Part shown: piece after piece, positions 43,537 through 50,679 of the stretch
Layout of the letters: each line of letters opens with the position of its first letter
Numbering within the stretch: the stretch's first letter is position 1
Source of the DNA: JACMOY01 sp038322575
GTDB lineage: Bacteria; Actinomycetota; Actinomycetes; Actinomycetales; Angustibacteraceae
Reading direction: 5' to 3'
Assembly (NCBI GenBank): GCA_038322575.1
Contig: JBBQGB010000005.1
Coordinates: 17,779 to 81,778 of the forward strand
Length of the DNA stretch: 64,000 bases
Notes under the pieces: model-generated
Seen by the model: the letters and a program-made list of their open reading frames with translations, nothing else
Told to the model about the DNA's origin: nothing
The model's database searches: none
Position numbers and translations under genes: made by a program

Positions 43537-43573
43537 CTGCCGGTGATCCTGCCACCTCCAGGCACCTGGTCAG

Positions 43574-43631
43574 CGAGCTACCAGAACCGGGGCACGCAGA
43601 CCCTCGCCAGTGCCCGGTTCGTGACGTCTCG
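43574..43631. terminator. 58-nt compound palindrome, copy 3
   Basis: CGAG (43574) and CTCG (43628-43631) clamp an imperfect stem in which GAACCGGGGCAC (43584-43595) pairs with GTGCCCGGTTC (43610-43620), one G bulged. It sits 37 bp beyond the stop of the gene at 43669 (minus strand) and 37 bp upstream of the helicase start. It aligns base for base, without gaps, to the copies at 24168 and 25191. Confidence 0.7.
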
Positions 43632-43668
43632 ATGATCGGCCCAGCCGGGTCGACTCCGGCTCAGCGCC

Positions 43669-44208
43669 TCAGTGGGCGAGTGCGGCCCGGGAGGGGACGG
43701 CGCGGGCCTCGCGGCGCTCGTGCAGGGCCAGGTCGGCGATGACCAGCGCCTCGCGCGCCGACCAGACGTCGGTCAGGGCGGCGACGTCGGCCGTGGCGTC
43801 GGTCCAGGCGATGCACAGGCACCAGTCGTCGTCGACCCGGTGCAGCGTCGCCGTGGCCTCGGCGCAGACGGCGATGAAGCACGCGGCCTCGTCCCGTCCG
43901 GGCGCCCACCGGTGGTGCCGCGGCCGGTCCTGCTCGATCAGCGCCCACACGACGTCGTCGATGGGGTCCTGCGGAACGCCGACCTCGAGCGGACCGGCGG
44001 TGCGCCGACCGTTGCCGTCGCGGGCCACGAGCACCCAGCCGGCGCCCTCGCTGCGCTCCAGCGTGCTGCCCAGACCCACGCGGCCCCAGCTCTCGACGTC
44101 CTGGCCGTCGCGCACCTCGTGACCCACGATGCCGTAGCCGAGCCGGGCGGCCTGCTGCTTGTCCTGGGCCAGCGTCCGGCGGCGGCTGGTGGCGGGTCGG
44201 TGTTCCAT
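43669..44208 (-). CDS. Hypothetical protein, 179 residues
   Basis: I do not recognise this protein. It is soluble, with a basic N-terminus (MEHRPATSRRRTLAQDK) and mixed alpha/beta content; segments such as GWVLVARDGNG and DDDWCLCIAWTDATADVAAL look like a compact folded domain. Codon use is like its neighbours, so it is probably real. No domain, membrane segment or signal peptide is evident. It stands alone between two gaps. Confidence 0.6.
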   Translation of the reverse strand: MEHRPATSRRRTLAQDKQQAARLGYGIVGHEVRDGQDVESWGRVGLGSTLERSEGAGWVLVARDGNGRRTAGPLEVGVPQDPIDDVVWALIEQDRPRHHRWAPGRDEAACFIAVCAEATATLHRVDDDWCLCIAWTDATADVAALTDVWSAREALVIADLALHERREARAVPSRAALAH

Positions 44209-44297
44209 GCACCTATCGTGCGCGTCGGTACGGCTGTTCGGCCTCTGGCTGACGCGGTCGTCATGATGCTGTCACCCGGGTGTCACGACGGCCGGCG

Positions 44298-44750
44298 TCA
44301 GTCGACCCCGCGAGCTGACGCCTGCTCGAGCGCCAGCACGGCGCTGGGCAGCACCGCCGAGAGCAGCAGGACGGCGGCCCAGGGGCCGTTCCACGACACC
44401 ACGAGCCGGCCGTCCGCCGCGTCGTCCGCGACGGCGAGGACGAGCGAGAGCGCGATCGCGCCGCCGATCAGCCGGTAGGCCACCAGGTAGCAGCGGTCGC
44501 GCACGGCTACCTCGCGCTCGTCGAGCCGCTCGTCCGGCAGGTCGGCGGCCTCCTGCACGCAGCGGCGCAGCAGGACGTACACGGGGAACCAGACCACGCC
44601 CCCCACGATCGAGGCGACGCCCGAGAGCGAGCTGGCGAGGAACGCGGAGGCGTAGATGGTCGCGCAGCTCGTGACGGCGAGGACGACGAGCAGGCGGGCG
44701 TGGGCCGGGTCGGTGGCGCGGGCCGCGGCCCGCGTGGTGTGGTCAGGCAT
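44298..44750 (-). CDS. Membrane protein partnered with XRE regulator
   Basis: A 150-residue protein with four hydrophobic helices (about 16-34, 38-55, 82-102, 115-135) and a central acidic loop DLPDERLDEREVAVRDRCYLVAYR. The loop resembles DUF2178-type membrane proteins that accompany small XRE regulators. The ATG at 44750 overlaps the regulator stop by 8 bp and has CAGGAG upstream. Role unknown; the pair may act as a regulator with a membrane sensor. Confidence 0.7.
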   Translation of the reverse strand: MPDHTTRAAARATDPAHARLLVVLAVTSCATIYASAFLASSLSGVASIVGGVVWFPVYVLLRRCVQEAADLPDERLDEREVAVRDRCYLVAYRLIGGAIALSLVLAVADDAADGRLVVSWNGPWAAVLLLSAVLPSAVLALEQASARGVD

Positions 44751-45021
44751 CGGGAGCTCCTGAGGTTCGGTAGAGCTGGTCGGACAGGGGCGTGAACGGG
44801 GTGCGACTGAACAGCGCCTCGATCGGCAGGCCGAACACCTCGGACAGGCGCATCGCCAGGTCGAGGCTCGGGAAGTAGTCGCCGCGCTCCAGGGAGCCCA
44901 CCGTCTGCGGGTTGACCTCGACGAGGTCGGCCAGGTCGGCCCGCGACATCGCCCGCTCGGCACGCAGGACGGCGAGCCGGTTGCAGATGGGTCGGTCAGG
45001 GCCGCGTCTGATCGGTGACAC
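44743..45021 (-). CDS. Small XRE-family transcriptional regulator
   Basis: A 92-residue protein that is almost entirely one helix-turn-helix: LAVLRAERAMSRADLADLVEVNPQTVGSLERGDYFPSLDLAMRLSEVFGLPIEALF, matching the YozG/Cro-like minimal XRE proteins. The GTG at 45021 is taken as the start because a TTGACA box and spacer lie directly upstream, so the mRNA may be leaderless. It precedes and overlaps a membrane protein gene, a common pairing. Confidence 0.88.
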   Translation of the reverse strand: MSPIRRGPDRPICNRLAVLRAERAMSRADLADLVEVNPQTVGSLERGDYFPSLDLAMRLSEVFGLPIEALFSRTPFTPLSDQLYRTSGAPDA

Positions 45022-45027
45022 GGATCT

Positions 45028-45056
45028 ACCGTTGTGTTTTCACATCACTTTGTCAA
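45028..45056 (-). promoter_or_regulatory. Promoter with TGTG-N4-CACA operator for the XRE gene
   Basis: On the minus strand a perfect -35 box TTGACA (45056-45051) is followed by a spacer holding the inverted repeat TGTG-N4-CACA (45044-45033). The expected -10 position falls just before the GTG at 45021. An autorepressor bound at this repeat would block polymerase. The stretch is markedly AT-richer than its surroundings. Confidence 0.55.
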
Positions 45057-45064
45057 CAGCGCCG

Positions 45065-45290
45065 TCAGGCGCCGACCCGCGTCAGCACCTCGACCGCGCG
45101 CGCCCCGGCCACCTGGACCCGCACCACCGGGTCGTCGCGCAGCAGGACCGCCGATGGCGAGCAGAAGGGCGGGATCGACGTCCTCGCCCGCGATCAGCCG
45201 GACGCAGCCGTCGACGACGTCGGCACGTCCCCGGCGGGTGCACTCGCGCTCGATGCCCTGCTGGGGCGTGAGGCCCCACACCGAGCTCAC
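45065..45290 (-). pseudogene. HEAT-repeat protein remnant with internal deletion and frameshift
   Basis: Starting at a GTG that overlaps the yjbR-like stop (GTGA), the frame reads VWGLTPQQGIERECTRRG, then VVDGCVRLIAGEDVDPALLLAIGG, and then becomes low-complexity. The +1 frame continues from the same point as VLLRDDPVVRVQVAGARA, then VEVLTRVGA and a TGA at 45065-45067. The first part looks like the N-terminus, and the second like the last HEAT repeat, of a family of actinobacterial HEAT-repeat proteins as I recall them; the middle repeats are missing. I read this as a gene broken by an internal deletion with a frame change. Confidence 0.55.
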
Positions 45291-45682
45291 CCCCGGGAGT
45301 TCCTCACGAAGCTCGCGGCAAGGGTCGGCGGAGCGCTGGCCAGCCAGGCGTCGACGACCGCCTCGCGCAGCTCGTCCTCGCCCACGATCGCGAGCTGGAT
45401 GAGCACTGCGGCGTAGCCGTCGAAGTGCGCGATGGTGAAGAAGGCCTGCGGGTGAGCAGCGAGGACGGCCTCCTTCTCGCCGAGGTCGTCGACCCGGACC
45501 CCCAGGATCGCCCCGGCGGGCGGCGTCACGTCGCCGAACCGCCGCAGGTCAGCCTTGGTGAAGGGGCGCTCCCAGGAGAACGCCTTGCCGCCAACCGACC
45601 ACGACCGGTGCCCCCGGCTCTCGCCCTCGGTCACCCCGGGCAGCACAGCGGCCAGCGCGGCCACGTCGTCGAACGTCAGCAC
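45287..45682 (-). CDS. MmcQ/YjbR family DNA-binding-like protein
   Basis: A 131-residue protein of the YjbR fold: DVAALAAVLPGVTEGESRGHRSWSVGGKAFSWERPF, then AFFTIAHFDGYAAVLIQLAIVGEDELREAVVDAWLASAP. The family has a CyaY-like alpha/beta fold and is annotated as DNA-binding on weak grounds. The GTG at 45682 has a TAGGGT box ending 6 nt before it (leaderless). Its stop overlaps the start of the broken HEAT-repeat gene. Confidence 0.87.
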   Translation of the reverse strand: MLTFDDVAALAAVLPGVTEGESRGHRSWSVGGKAFSWERPFTKADLRRFGDVTPPAGAILGVRVDDLGEKEAVLAAHPQAFFTIAHFDGYAAVLIQLAIVGEDELREAVVDAWLASAPPTLAASFVRNSRG

Positions 45683-45714
45683 CTCAGAACCCTACTGCCG
45701 CAGCGCTGCGGGAT

Positions 45715-45756
45715 CGTGAAGGATCCCGCACGCCCTGGCCGGACCGATCCTTCACG
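45715..45756 (-). terminator. Hairpin after the CYTH-DUF1330 gene
   Basis: CGTGAAGGATC (45715-45725) pairs perfectly with GATCCTTCACG (45746-45756), with a 20-nt loop. It lies 10 bp beyond the stop of the minus-strand gene at 45766. A second perfect palindrome, CCGCAGCGCTGCGG, sits at 45698-45711. Confidence 0.65.
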
Positions 45757-45765
45757 CTGGCGGGA

Positions 45766-46554
45766 CTAGACCCCGGGCACGATGCGCAGGTCGCGGACGG
45801 CGCCGCCGTCCAGGGCCGCCAGTGCTGCCTGGTACGCCGGGCTCTCGTGCGCGGCCCGCGCCGCGTCGACCGAAGCGAACTCGATCAGGACGGTGCGGGT
45901 GCGCTCGCCGGCCTCGTAGACCTCTTCCGGGAGCCCGCGGGCGATGAAGGTGCCGCCCGCTGCCTGCAGGGCCGGCCCGGCCAGCGCGGCGTACGCCAGC
46001 AGCTTGGACTCGTCGGCGATCTCCTTGTACAGGCTGATCCAGTAGGCGGTCATGGGAACATCCTGCCCGACACCCTGCGCGTTCACGCCTGCGCGTGCCA
46101 GCCCTGCGCCCGTCCAGCGCTCGTCGTCGGTGACGTCCTCGATGACGTCCAGCCAGGCGGGGACCCTCGTCGAGGGTTGGTCGCCGTCATCGATCTCAGC
46201 GATGAGCGTTCCGTCCTCGTGCTCGTCGACGGCGACCGTTCCTCCGTTGTGGCGCAGCAGGTGCCGCGTCTTGCGCAGCACCCGGGCGGGCAGGGTGACC
46301 AGCAGCGCCCACTCCTCGTCGTCCAGGTACAGGTTCGTGCAGGCCACTTCTGCGGGGCCCGCGCCCAGACGCACCTTGTGGCTCAGCTTGCGGACCACCG
46401 TGCCGTCGTCCTCGTGCACCTCGCGCAGCCGCAGGCGGGTGTTGGTCACGTACCGGTCGACGATCGTCCTGGTGGCGGTGATGCCGTCAGGCAGGCTGCG
46501 CACCAGGAACCTGCGTTCGCGCTCGACGACTGCGTACTTGGGGGGATCGGTCAC
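45766..46554 (-). CDS. CYTH-like domain fused to DUF1330
   Basis: A 262-residue protein. Residues 1-150 look like a CYTH (triphosphate tunnel) domain: ERERRFLVRSLP, RYVTNTRLRLREV, VVRKLSHKVRL and RKTRHLL supply the E-x-E-x-K/R and basic tunnel residues that bind polyphosphate. From M168 a complete DUF1330 domain begins (MTAYWISLYKEIADESKLLAYAALAGPALQAAG, ending RDLRIVPGV). DUF1330 is normally a separate gene of about 95 residues, and the ATG at 46053 could start it independently. So this is either a true fusion or two genes joined by loss of a stop codon. The GTG at 46554 is the start. Confidence 0.75.
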   Translation of the reverse strand: MTDPPKYAVVERERRFLVRSLPDGITATRTIVDRYVTNTRLRLREVHEDDGTVVRKLSHKVRLGAGPAEVACTNLYLDDEEWALLVTLPARVLRKTRHLLRHNGGTVAVDEHEDGTLIAEIDDGDQPSTRVPAWLDVIEDVTDDERWTGAGLARAGVNAQGVGQDVPMTAYWISLYKEIADESKLLAYAALAGPALQAAGGTFIARGLPEEVYEAGERTRTVLIEFASVDAARAAHESPAYQAALAALDGGAVRDLRIVPGV

Positions 46555-46572
46555 GAGCCGAGGTTAGGCAGG

Positions 46573-46773
46573 ATGGCGTTCGTCATCATCGACAGGTACA
46601 CGAGCCAGCACGCCCAAGGCATCGCGCCGCTGTGCCGGCAGGTCGGTTGGCCGACGTACTCCGACCCCGACGTCGTCGAGCGCGGGTGCACGGCCCCGGG
46701 AGTGATCACGCGCGTCGCGATCACTGACGACGAGCAACGAAATGCGTGGCGGCGTCGCCCCCGGCGTCCGTAG
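46573..46773 (+). pseudogene. GNAT acetyltransferase N-terminal remnant
   Basis: A 66-codon frame beginning at the ATG 46573 reads APLCRQVGWPTYSDPDVVERG, then TAPGVITRVAITDDE, the opening of actinobacterial GNAT acetyltransferases (LCR.VGWP.Y.DDP....AL.APGV). It then runs into basic low-complexity residues and a stop. The acetyl-CoA loop and the rest of the fold are absent, and the next gene follows at once, so this is a truncated relic. Confidence 0.5.
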
Positions 46774-46782
46774 CCTCGCCGT

Positions 46783-47166
46783 GTGGCCGAGGTGGACGTC
46801 GAGGACGACTCCATCCGCCGGTACGTGCTGTGGCACTACCGCTACGACCCGCAGCGGCACGAGCGCCGCAACGTGGTGGTGGCCGCGTTCGACGACGAGC
46901 GCGAGTTCCTGTCGTGCCAGGAGCTGCTGCAAGCCGACATCAACCGGCGCCGCGACGCAGGGGAGGGCGTCGACCGTCGCGAGCACGTCTCGGGGGGCGT
47001 GTACGAGCCGGACCATCTGCGCCGCGCCGCCTACGGTCACCTGATCCGCCGGATGATCGAGCACGGGGTCGACCCCCGACCTTGGATCGACCCGGACGAC
47101 GTGCCCGGCAACATGGGCCTGTTTGGTCCGGAGTCACCGTCGAACCCGGACGGTGACGGTGGATGA
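46783..47166 (+). CDS. Hypothetical protein, 127 residues
   Basis: A soluble, charged protein (VDVEDDSIRRYVLWHYRYDPQRHERRNVVVAAFDD; HVSGGVYEPDHLRRAAYGHLIRRMIEHGVDPRPWID). I know no function for it, but the texture is that of a real small actinobacterial protein. A TAGCCT box ends 6 nt before the GTG, so it is probably read from a leaderless transcript. It starts directly behind the GNAT relic. Confidence 0.7.
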   Translation: MAEVDVEDDSIRRYVLWHYRYDPQRHERRNVVVAAFDDEREFLSCQELLQADINRRRDAGEGVDRREHVSGGVYEPDHLRRAAYGHLIRRMIEHGVDPRPWIDPDDVPGNMGLFGPESPSNPDGDGG

Positions 47167-47227
47167 GTGCCCGACACGCCCCAAGACGGCTCATACGGGC
47201 CGCGCTGCGCTCCGGTTCGTCGCGGTG

Positions 47228-48634
47228 TCAGGCCACGACGCAGCGGTCGCGGCCTGATTCCTTGGAGGCGTACAGTCCGGCGTCGGCCAGGCCGATCAGG
47301 TCCTGCGGGCTGGTGGCGTTCGGGTTGGGCAGTCCGGATCCGCCGATGCTCACCGTGACCGGGATGCGCTGGCCGGCCTCGCTGATCTCCGCCTCGGCTA
47401 CCACGCGGCGGAGTCGTTCGGCCATCTTCACGAGGTCGGCGCGACCCGCGCCCGGCAGCATGACGATGAACTCCTCACCGCCGTAGCGCAGCAGCACATC
47501 ACCCTCGCGCAGGCCCTGCCGCAGAGCGCGGACCACGGCCTGCAGGACCCGGTCACCGACGAGGTGCCCGTAGGTGTCGTTGACTGCCTTGAAATGGTCC
47601 AGGTCGACCATCAGCACACCGAGCGGGTCGCCTGACCGGATCGAGCGGCTGAACTCCTCGGTCAGTCGCTGCAGGCCGAACCGGCGGTTGTAGACCCCCG
47701 TGAGCGGGTCCAGGGCCGCGACGCGCTGCAGATCCTCGTGGTTCAAGGAGTTGTTCAGCGCGACTGCGAGCGTGGGCATGGTGGCGCTGAGTATCGACTT
47801 CGCCTCCGGGTTGCTCGGTTGTGCGAAGGCCACCACCAGAACACCGACCGGCACCACGCCGTGGCAGACCGGCAGGATCCGCACCTCCTGCGGGATGAAG
47901 TCGAGCAGTGATCCGCTGACCTCGACGTCCGCCGGCAGGTGGAGCACGGTGGGCTCCGCCGTGCGCAGCGCTGTGAGAACCGCCTCGGATCCCGTGAGCT
48001 GGCCGACGTCGCGGACACCGAAGGAGCCGGCGACATCGACGCGCCCGTTGGTCACCACGAGCAGGGCGGCGGCGTCACAGCCGGTCCTGATCGACAGCTC
48101 GCGCAACACGGCCCGCGCGAGGGCGTCCAGCTCCAGGTGGGCGGCCAGGGTCTTCGAGAGCCCCGTGATGCCGTCCGCGACCCGACGGCTGTTGGACAGC
48201 CCCGAGACCAGAGCGTTGAACGATGCCGCCACCTCGCCCAGCTCGTCCGTCGAGTCGACGGGCACCGAGCACGCCTGAGGGTCGCAGCCGGCCCAGTCGC
48301 CGGTGTCGGAGGCGCGGACCAGCAACCCATCGACGCGCTGCATGCCAGCTGCCAGGGATCGCAGCCGCACCCCCACCACCGCCCGAGCGAGCAGATGGTT
48401 GACCTCGGCAACCACCACCCCGGCGGCCAGGGTCGCCGCGAAGAACTCCGGGCGCAGAGCGATGGGCCGCGGCACCCCCAGCAGCACCACGACCCCCGGG
48501 AACAGCAAGCCGATGAGCATCCCGAACCCGAGCATCCACAGCCTGAGGTCCACCATCACTTTGCGGGACAACCGGGGCAGCCAGGACCGGTACGCGCCCG
48601 CGGCCTGGAGGGTGGGGACTGGATCGATCGTCAC
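47228..48634 (-). CDS. Membrane diguanylate cyclase: TM-HAMP-GAF-GGDEF
   Basis: A 468-residue protein expected to make cyclic di-GMP. Two adjacent transmembrane helices (about 30-52 and 60-82) with almost no outer domain, a HAMP-like linker (to about 145), a GAF domain (about 150-290), and a GGDEF domain (DPLTGVYNRRFGLQRL; MVDLDHFKAVNDTYGH) with active loop GGEEF. The sensor is therefore likely cytoplasmic. The GTG at 48634 is the best start, since the frame beyond it is not family-like. Second such enzyme in the window, with a different sensor layout from the one at 4957. Confidence 0.9.
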   Translation of the reverse strand: MTIDPVPTLQAAGAYRSWLPRLSRKVMVDLRLWMLGFGMLIGLLFPGVVVLLGVPRPIALRPEFFAATLAAGVVVAEVNHLLARAVVGVRLRSLAAGMQRVDGLLVRASDTGDWAGCDPQACSVPVDSTDELGEVAASFNALVSGLSNSRRVADGITGLSKTLAAHLELDALARAVLRELSIRTGCDAAALLVVTNGRVDVAGSFGVRDVGQLTGSEAVLTALRTAEPTVLHLPADVEVSGSLLDFIPQEVRILPVCHGVVPVGVLVVAFAQPSNPEAKSILSATMPTLAVALNNSLNHEDLQRVAALDPLTGVYNRRFGLQRLTEEFSRSIRSGDPLGVLMVDLDHFKAVNDTYGHLVGDRVLQAVVRALRQGLREGDVLLRYGGEEFIVMLPGAGRADLVKMAERLRRVVAEAEISEAGQRIPVTVSIGGSGLPNPNATSPQDLIGLADAGLYASKESGRDRCVVA

Positions 48635-48914
48635 TGTCGGTGCCGTCCGCTCGTGGTGGTGACGCCCCGTGGGCCGACCTTCTCGGCCACGCCCGTCGCC
48701 CACAACAGCACCGAACAACTGGCCGCGGTCGTGCGCATCAGAGCCCGCCCCCGGCTCACATCGGGCGGACCTCCCGCCTCCAACGTCTGTCGGCACCCTG
48801 CACGTCTTCTTGAGCGGGTCCGGTGGTGCCCCCGGCCCGGGGAGGAGGTCGGGAGCTTCACCGGCCGCTGGGGCACATCGGAGCCAGGCCACCGATCTGC
48901 ATGTTCGGTCCGGT

Positions 48915-48988
48915 TGGAGCGGGTGACGGGAATCGAACCCGCACTGTCAGCTTGGGAAGCTGATGTTCTACCATTGAACTACACCCGC
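48915..48988 (-). tRNA. tRNA-Gly (anticodon CCC)
   Basis: A complete cloverleaf read on the minus strand: acceptor stem GCGGGTG with CACCCGC, D arm GTTCAATGGTAGAAC, anticodon stem TCAGC/GCTGA with loop TTCCCAA (anticodon CCC), T arm with TTCGATT, discriminator T and encoded CCA. The 280 bp between this tRNA and the GGDEF gene hold no gene that I can support. Confidence 0.95.
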
Positions 48989-49056
48989 GCGACGCCCCGT
49001 GGGAGCGCTGGACGAGCATAGCCGACCCCCGCTCCCGACCCGGTAGCCTCACCCGG

Positions 49057-49632
49057 GTGCTGCTCTCCGACCGTGACATCCGCGCCGAGCTCGCGTCCGG
49101 CCGCGTCGCCCTCGCCCCCCTCGACCTGGCGATGGTGCAGCCCTCGAGCGTCGACGTCCGCCTCGACCGGTACTTCCGGCTGTTCGACAACCACAAGTAC
49201 CCCGTCATCGACCCCTCGGTCGACCAGCCCGACCTGACCCGGCTGGTCGAGGTCGAGCCGACCGAGTCGTTCGTGCTGCATCCCGGCGAGTTCGTGCTGG
49301 GGTCCACGTACGAGCAGATCACCCTGCCGGACGACGTCGCCGCGCGCCTGGAGGGCAAGTCCAGCCTCGGGCGGCTCGGGCTGCTCACCCACTCGACCGC
49401 AGGCTTCATCGACCCCGGCTTCGACGGCCACGTCACCCTCGAGCTGAGCAACGTCGCGACGCTGCCGATCCTGCTGTGGCCGGGCATGAAGATCGGCCAG
49501 CTCTGCTTCTTCCGGCTCTCGAGCCCCGCCGAGCACCCCTACGGCAGCGGGCCGTACGGCTCGCGCTACCAGGGCCAGCGCGGCCCCACGGCCAGCCGCT
49601 CGTCCCAGGGCTTCCACCGCACCCAGGTCTAG
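49057..49632 (+). CDS. dcd: dCTP deaminase
   Basis: A 191-residue enzyme that converts dCTP to dUTP or, in actinobacteria, often straight to dUMP. The family signature is intact: MLLSDRDIRAEL, VQPSSVDVRLDRYFRLF, GEFVLGSTYEQITLPDDVAARLEGKSSLGRLGLLTHSTAGFIDPGF and the C-terminal GPYGSRYQGQRGPTASR. Catalytic Glu and the GKSS loop are present. Length and tail fit the bifunctional dUMP-forming form. A TAGCCT box ends 7 nt before the GTG. Confidence 0.96.
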   Translation: MLLSDRDIRAELASGRVALAPLDLAMVQPSSVDVRLDRYFRLFDNHKYPVIDPSVDQPDLTRLVEVEPTESFVLHPGEFVLGSTYEQITLPDDVAARLEGKSSLGRLGLLTHSTAGFIDPGFDGHVTLELSNVATLPILLWPGMKIGQLCFFRLSSPAEHPYGSGPYGSRYQGQRGPTASRSSQGFHRTQV

Positions 49633-49635
49633 CCC

Positions 49636-50676
49636 GTGGCACGACCCTCGCCAGACGCGATCAGCCCCGCTGTCCAGCAGGCGATGGTGGACGCCCACCT
49701 GCTGCTCGTCCCGGACACCGTCACCCCGCAGGCCGTGGACGCCCTCCTGCGCCAACGGGTCGACGACAGCCGCCTGCTCGACGTGGGCCGGGCCCGGCTG
49801 GGCCGGCGCTCGAGCATCAGCGGGCCGTTCACGTTGGACGACGACACCGCGGTAGCCGTGCGGGTGCCCCGGCCGTGGACGGTGGCCTACGTCGTGCAAG
49901 CGCCGATCGAGCGCGACGCCGCGGCGTTCTACGACATCCGCGACCCGGTGCAGCGCGCCTGGTGGATGCGGCTGTTCCCCGACGGCAAGCCGTTCCGCGA
50001 GGAGGGCGACGCCGTCGACCTCACGCTAGCCCTCGCCCGCCGGCTCGGGGGAGCGGTGCGGGTCGGCCGCCGTCCGGTCGTCGTCGAGCCGGCCGCGTCG
50101 CGACTGGTCGACCTGACCGTCTGGTCACCGACCTGGGTCGGCCCGGGGCAGCTGCTCGCCGCGGTGGCCCGCACCCTGCCTGGCGCCGCGGTCGACCTCG
50201 GCGGCACGCCGTGGAACGGCCCGGCGGCCCCCGCCCCCCACGCCGAGCCCTCGGACGTCGGGCAGCTCGACGTCCTGCACGCCAGCGACGACGGCCTGCG
50301 GCTGGCGGCGGCCGTGGTCGGCGCCGTGAACGACGGCCGCGCGTTGTCCGGGCCCGACGTCCTGGACGGCTACGAGGTGCTGGCCGACGACGACCTGCGC
50401 GTCGCGGTGACTTACGAGGACCAGGTGCCCGGGTGGGTGCGTCGGCGCCTGGCCGACCGGATGCCGGACGCCGGCCCCGCCGTGACGCTCAGCGTCGGCT
50501 GGTTGCCCGCCGACGTGATCCGGCTGGAGTCCGAGCAGCCGCTGTTCGCCTTCCAGCGCTCGCGCGAGCTGGTGCGGCCGCACGTGCGCGCCACCGCGCG
50601 GGTGCTGGCCGCCCTGACGGGCGGTGTGGTGACCGACGCCGACGGCTTCGAGGTCGACCGGCCGACGCTGCGCTGA
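49636..50676 (+). CDS. Hypothetical protein, 346 residues
   Basis: I do not recognise this family. It starts with a GTG only 3 bp after dcd, so it is co-transcribed with it. The sequence is soluble with mixed alpha/beta content; conserved-looking stretches are AWWMRLFPDGKPFREEGDAVDLTLALARRLGG, LTVWSPTWVGPGQLLAAVARTLPGA and SVGWLPADVIRLESEQP. No known motif, signal peptide or membrane segment is visible. Convergent with the iron-sulfur reductase gene, with a 3-bp gap. Confidence 0.7.
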   Translation: MARPSPDAISPAVQQAMVDAHLLLVPDTVTPQAVDALLRQRVDDSRLLDVGRARLGRRSSISGPFTLDDDTAVAVRVPRPWTVAYVVQAPIERDAAAFYDIRDPVQRAWWMRLFPDGKPFREEGDAVDLTLALARRLGGAVRVGRRPVVVEPAASRLVDLTVWSPTWVGPGQLLAAVARTLPGAAVDLGGTPWNGPAAPAPHAEPSDVGQLDVLHASDDGLRLAAAVVGAVNDGRALSGPDVLDGYEVLADDDLRVAVTYEDQVPGWVRRRLADRMPDAGPAVTLSVGWLPADVIRLESEQPLFAFQRSRELVRPHVRATARVLAALTGGVVTDADGFEVDRPTLR

Positions 50677-50679
50677 GGC

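Noticed and set aside
48915..48988. tRNA-Gly as an integration site
   Set aside because: No integrase gene and no direct repeat of the tRNA 3' end is visible on either side.
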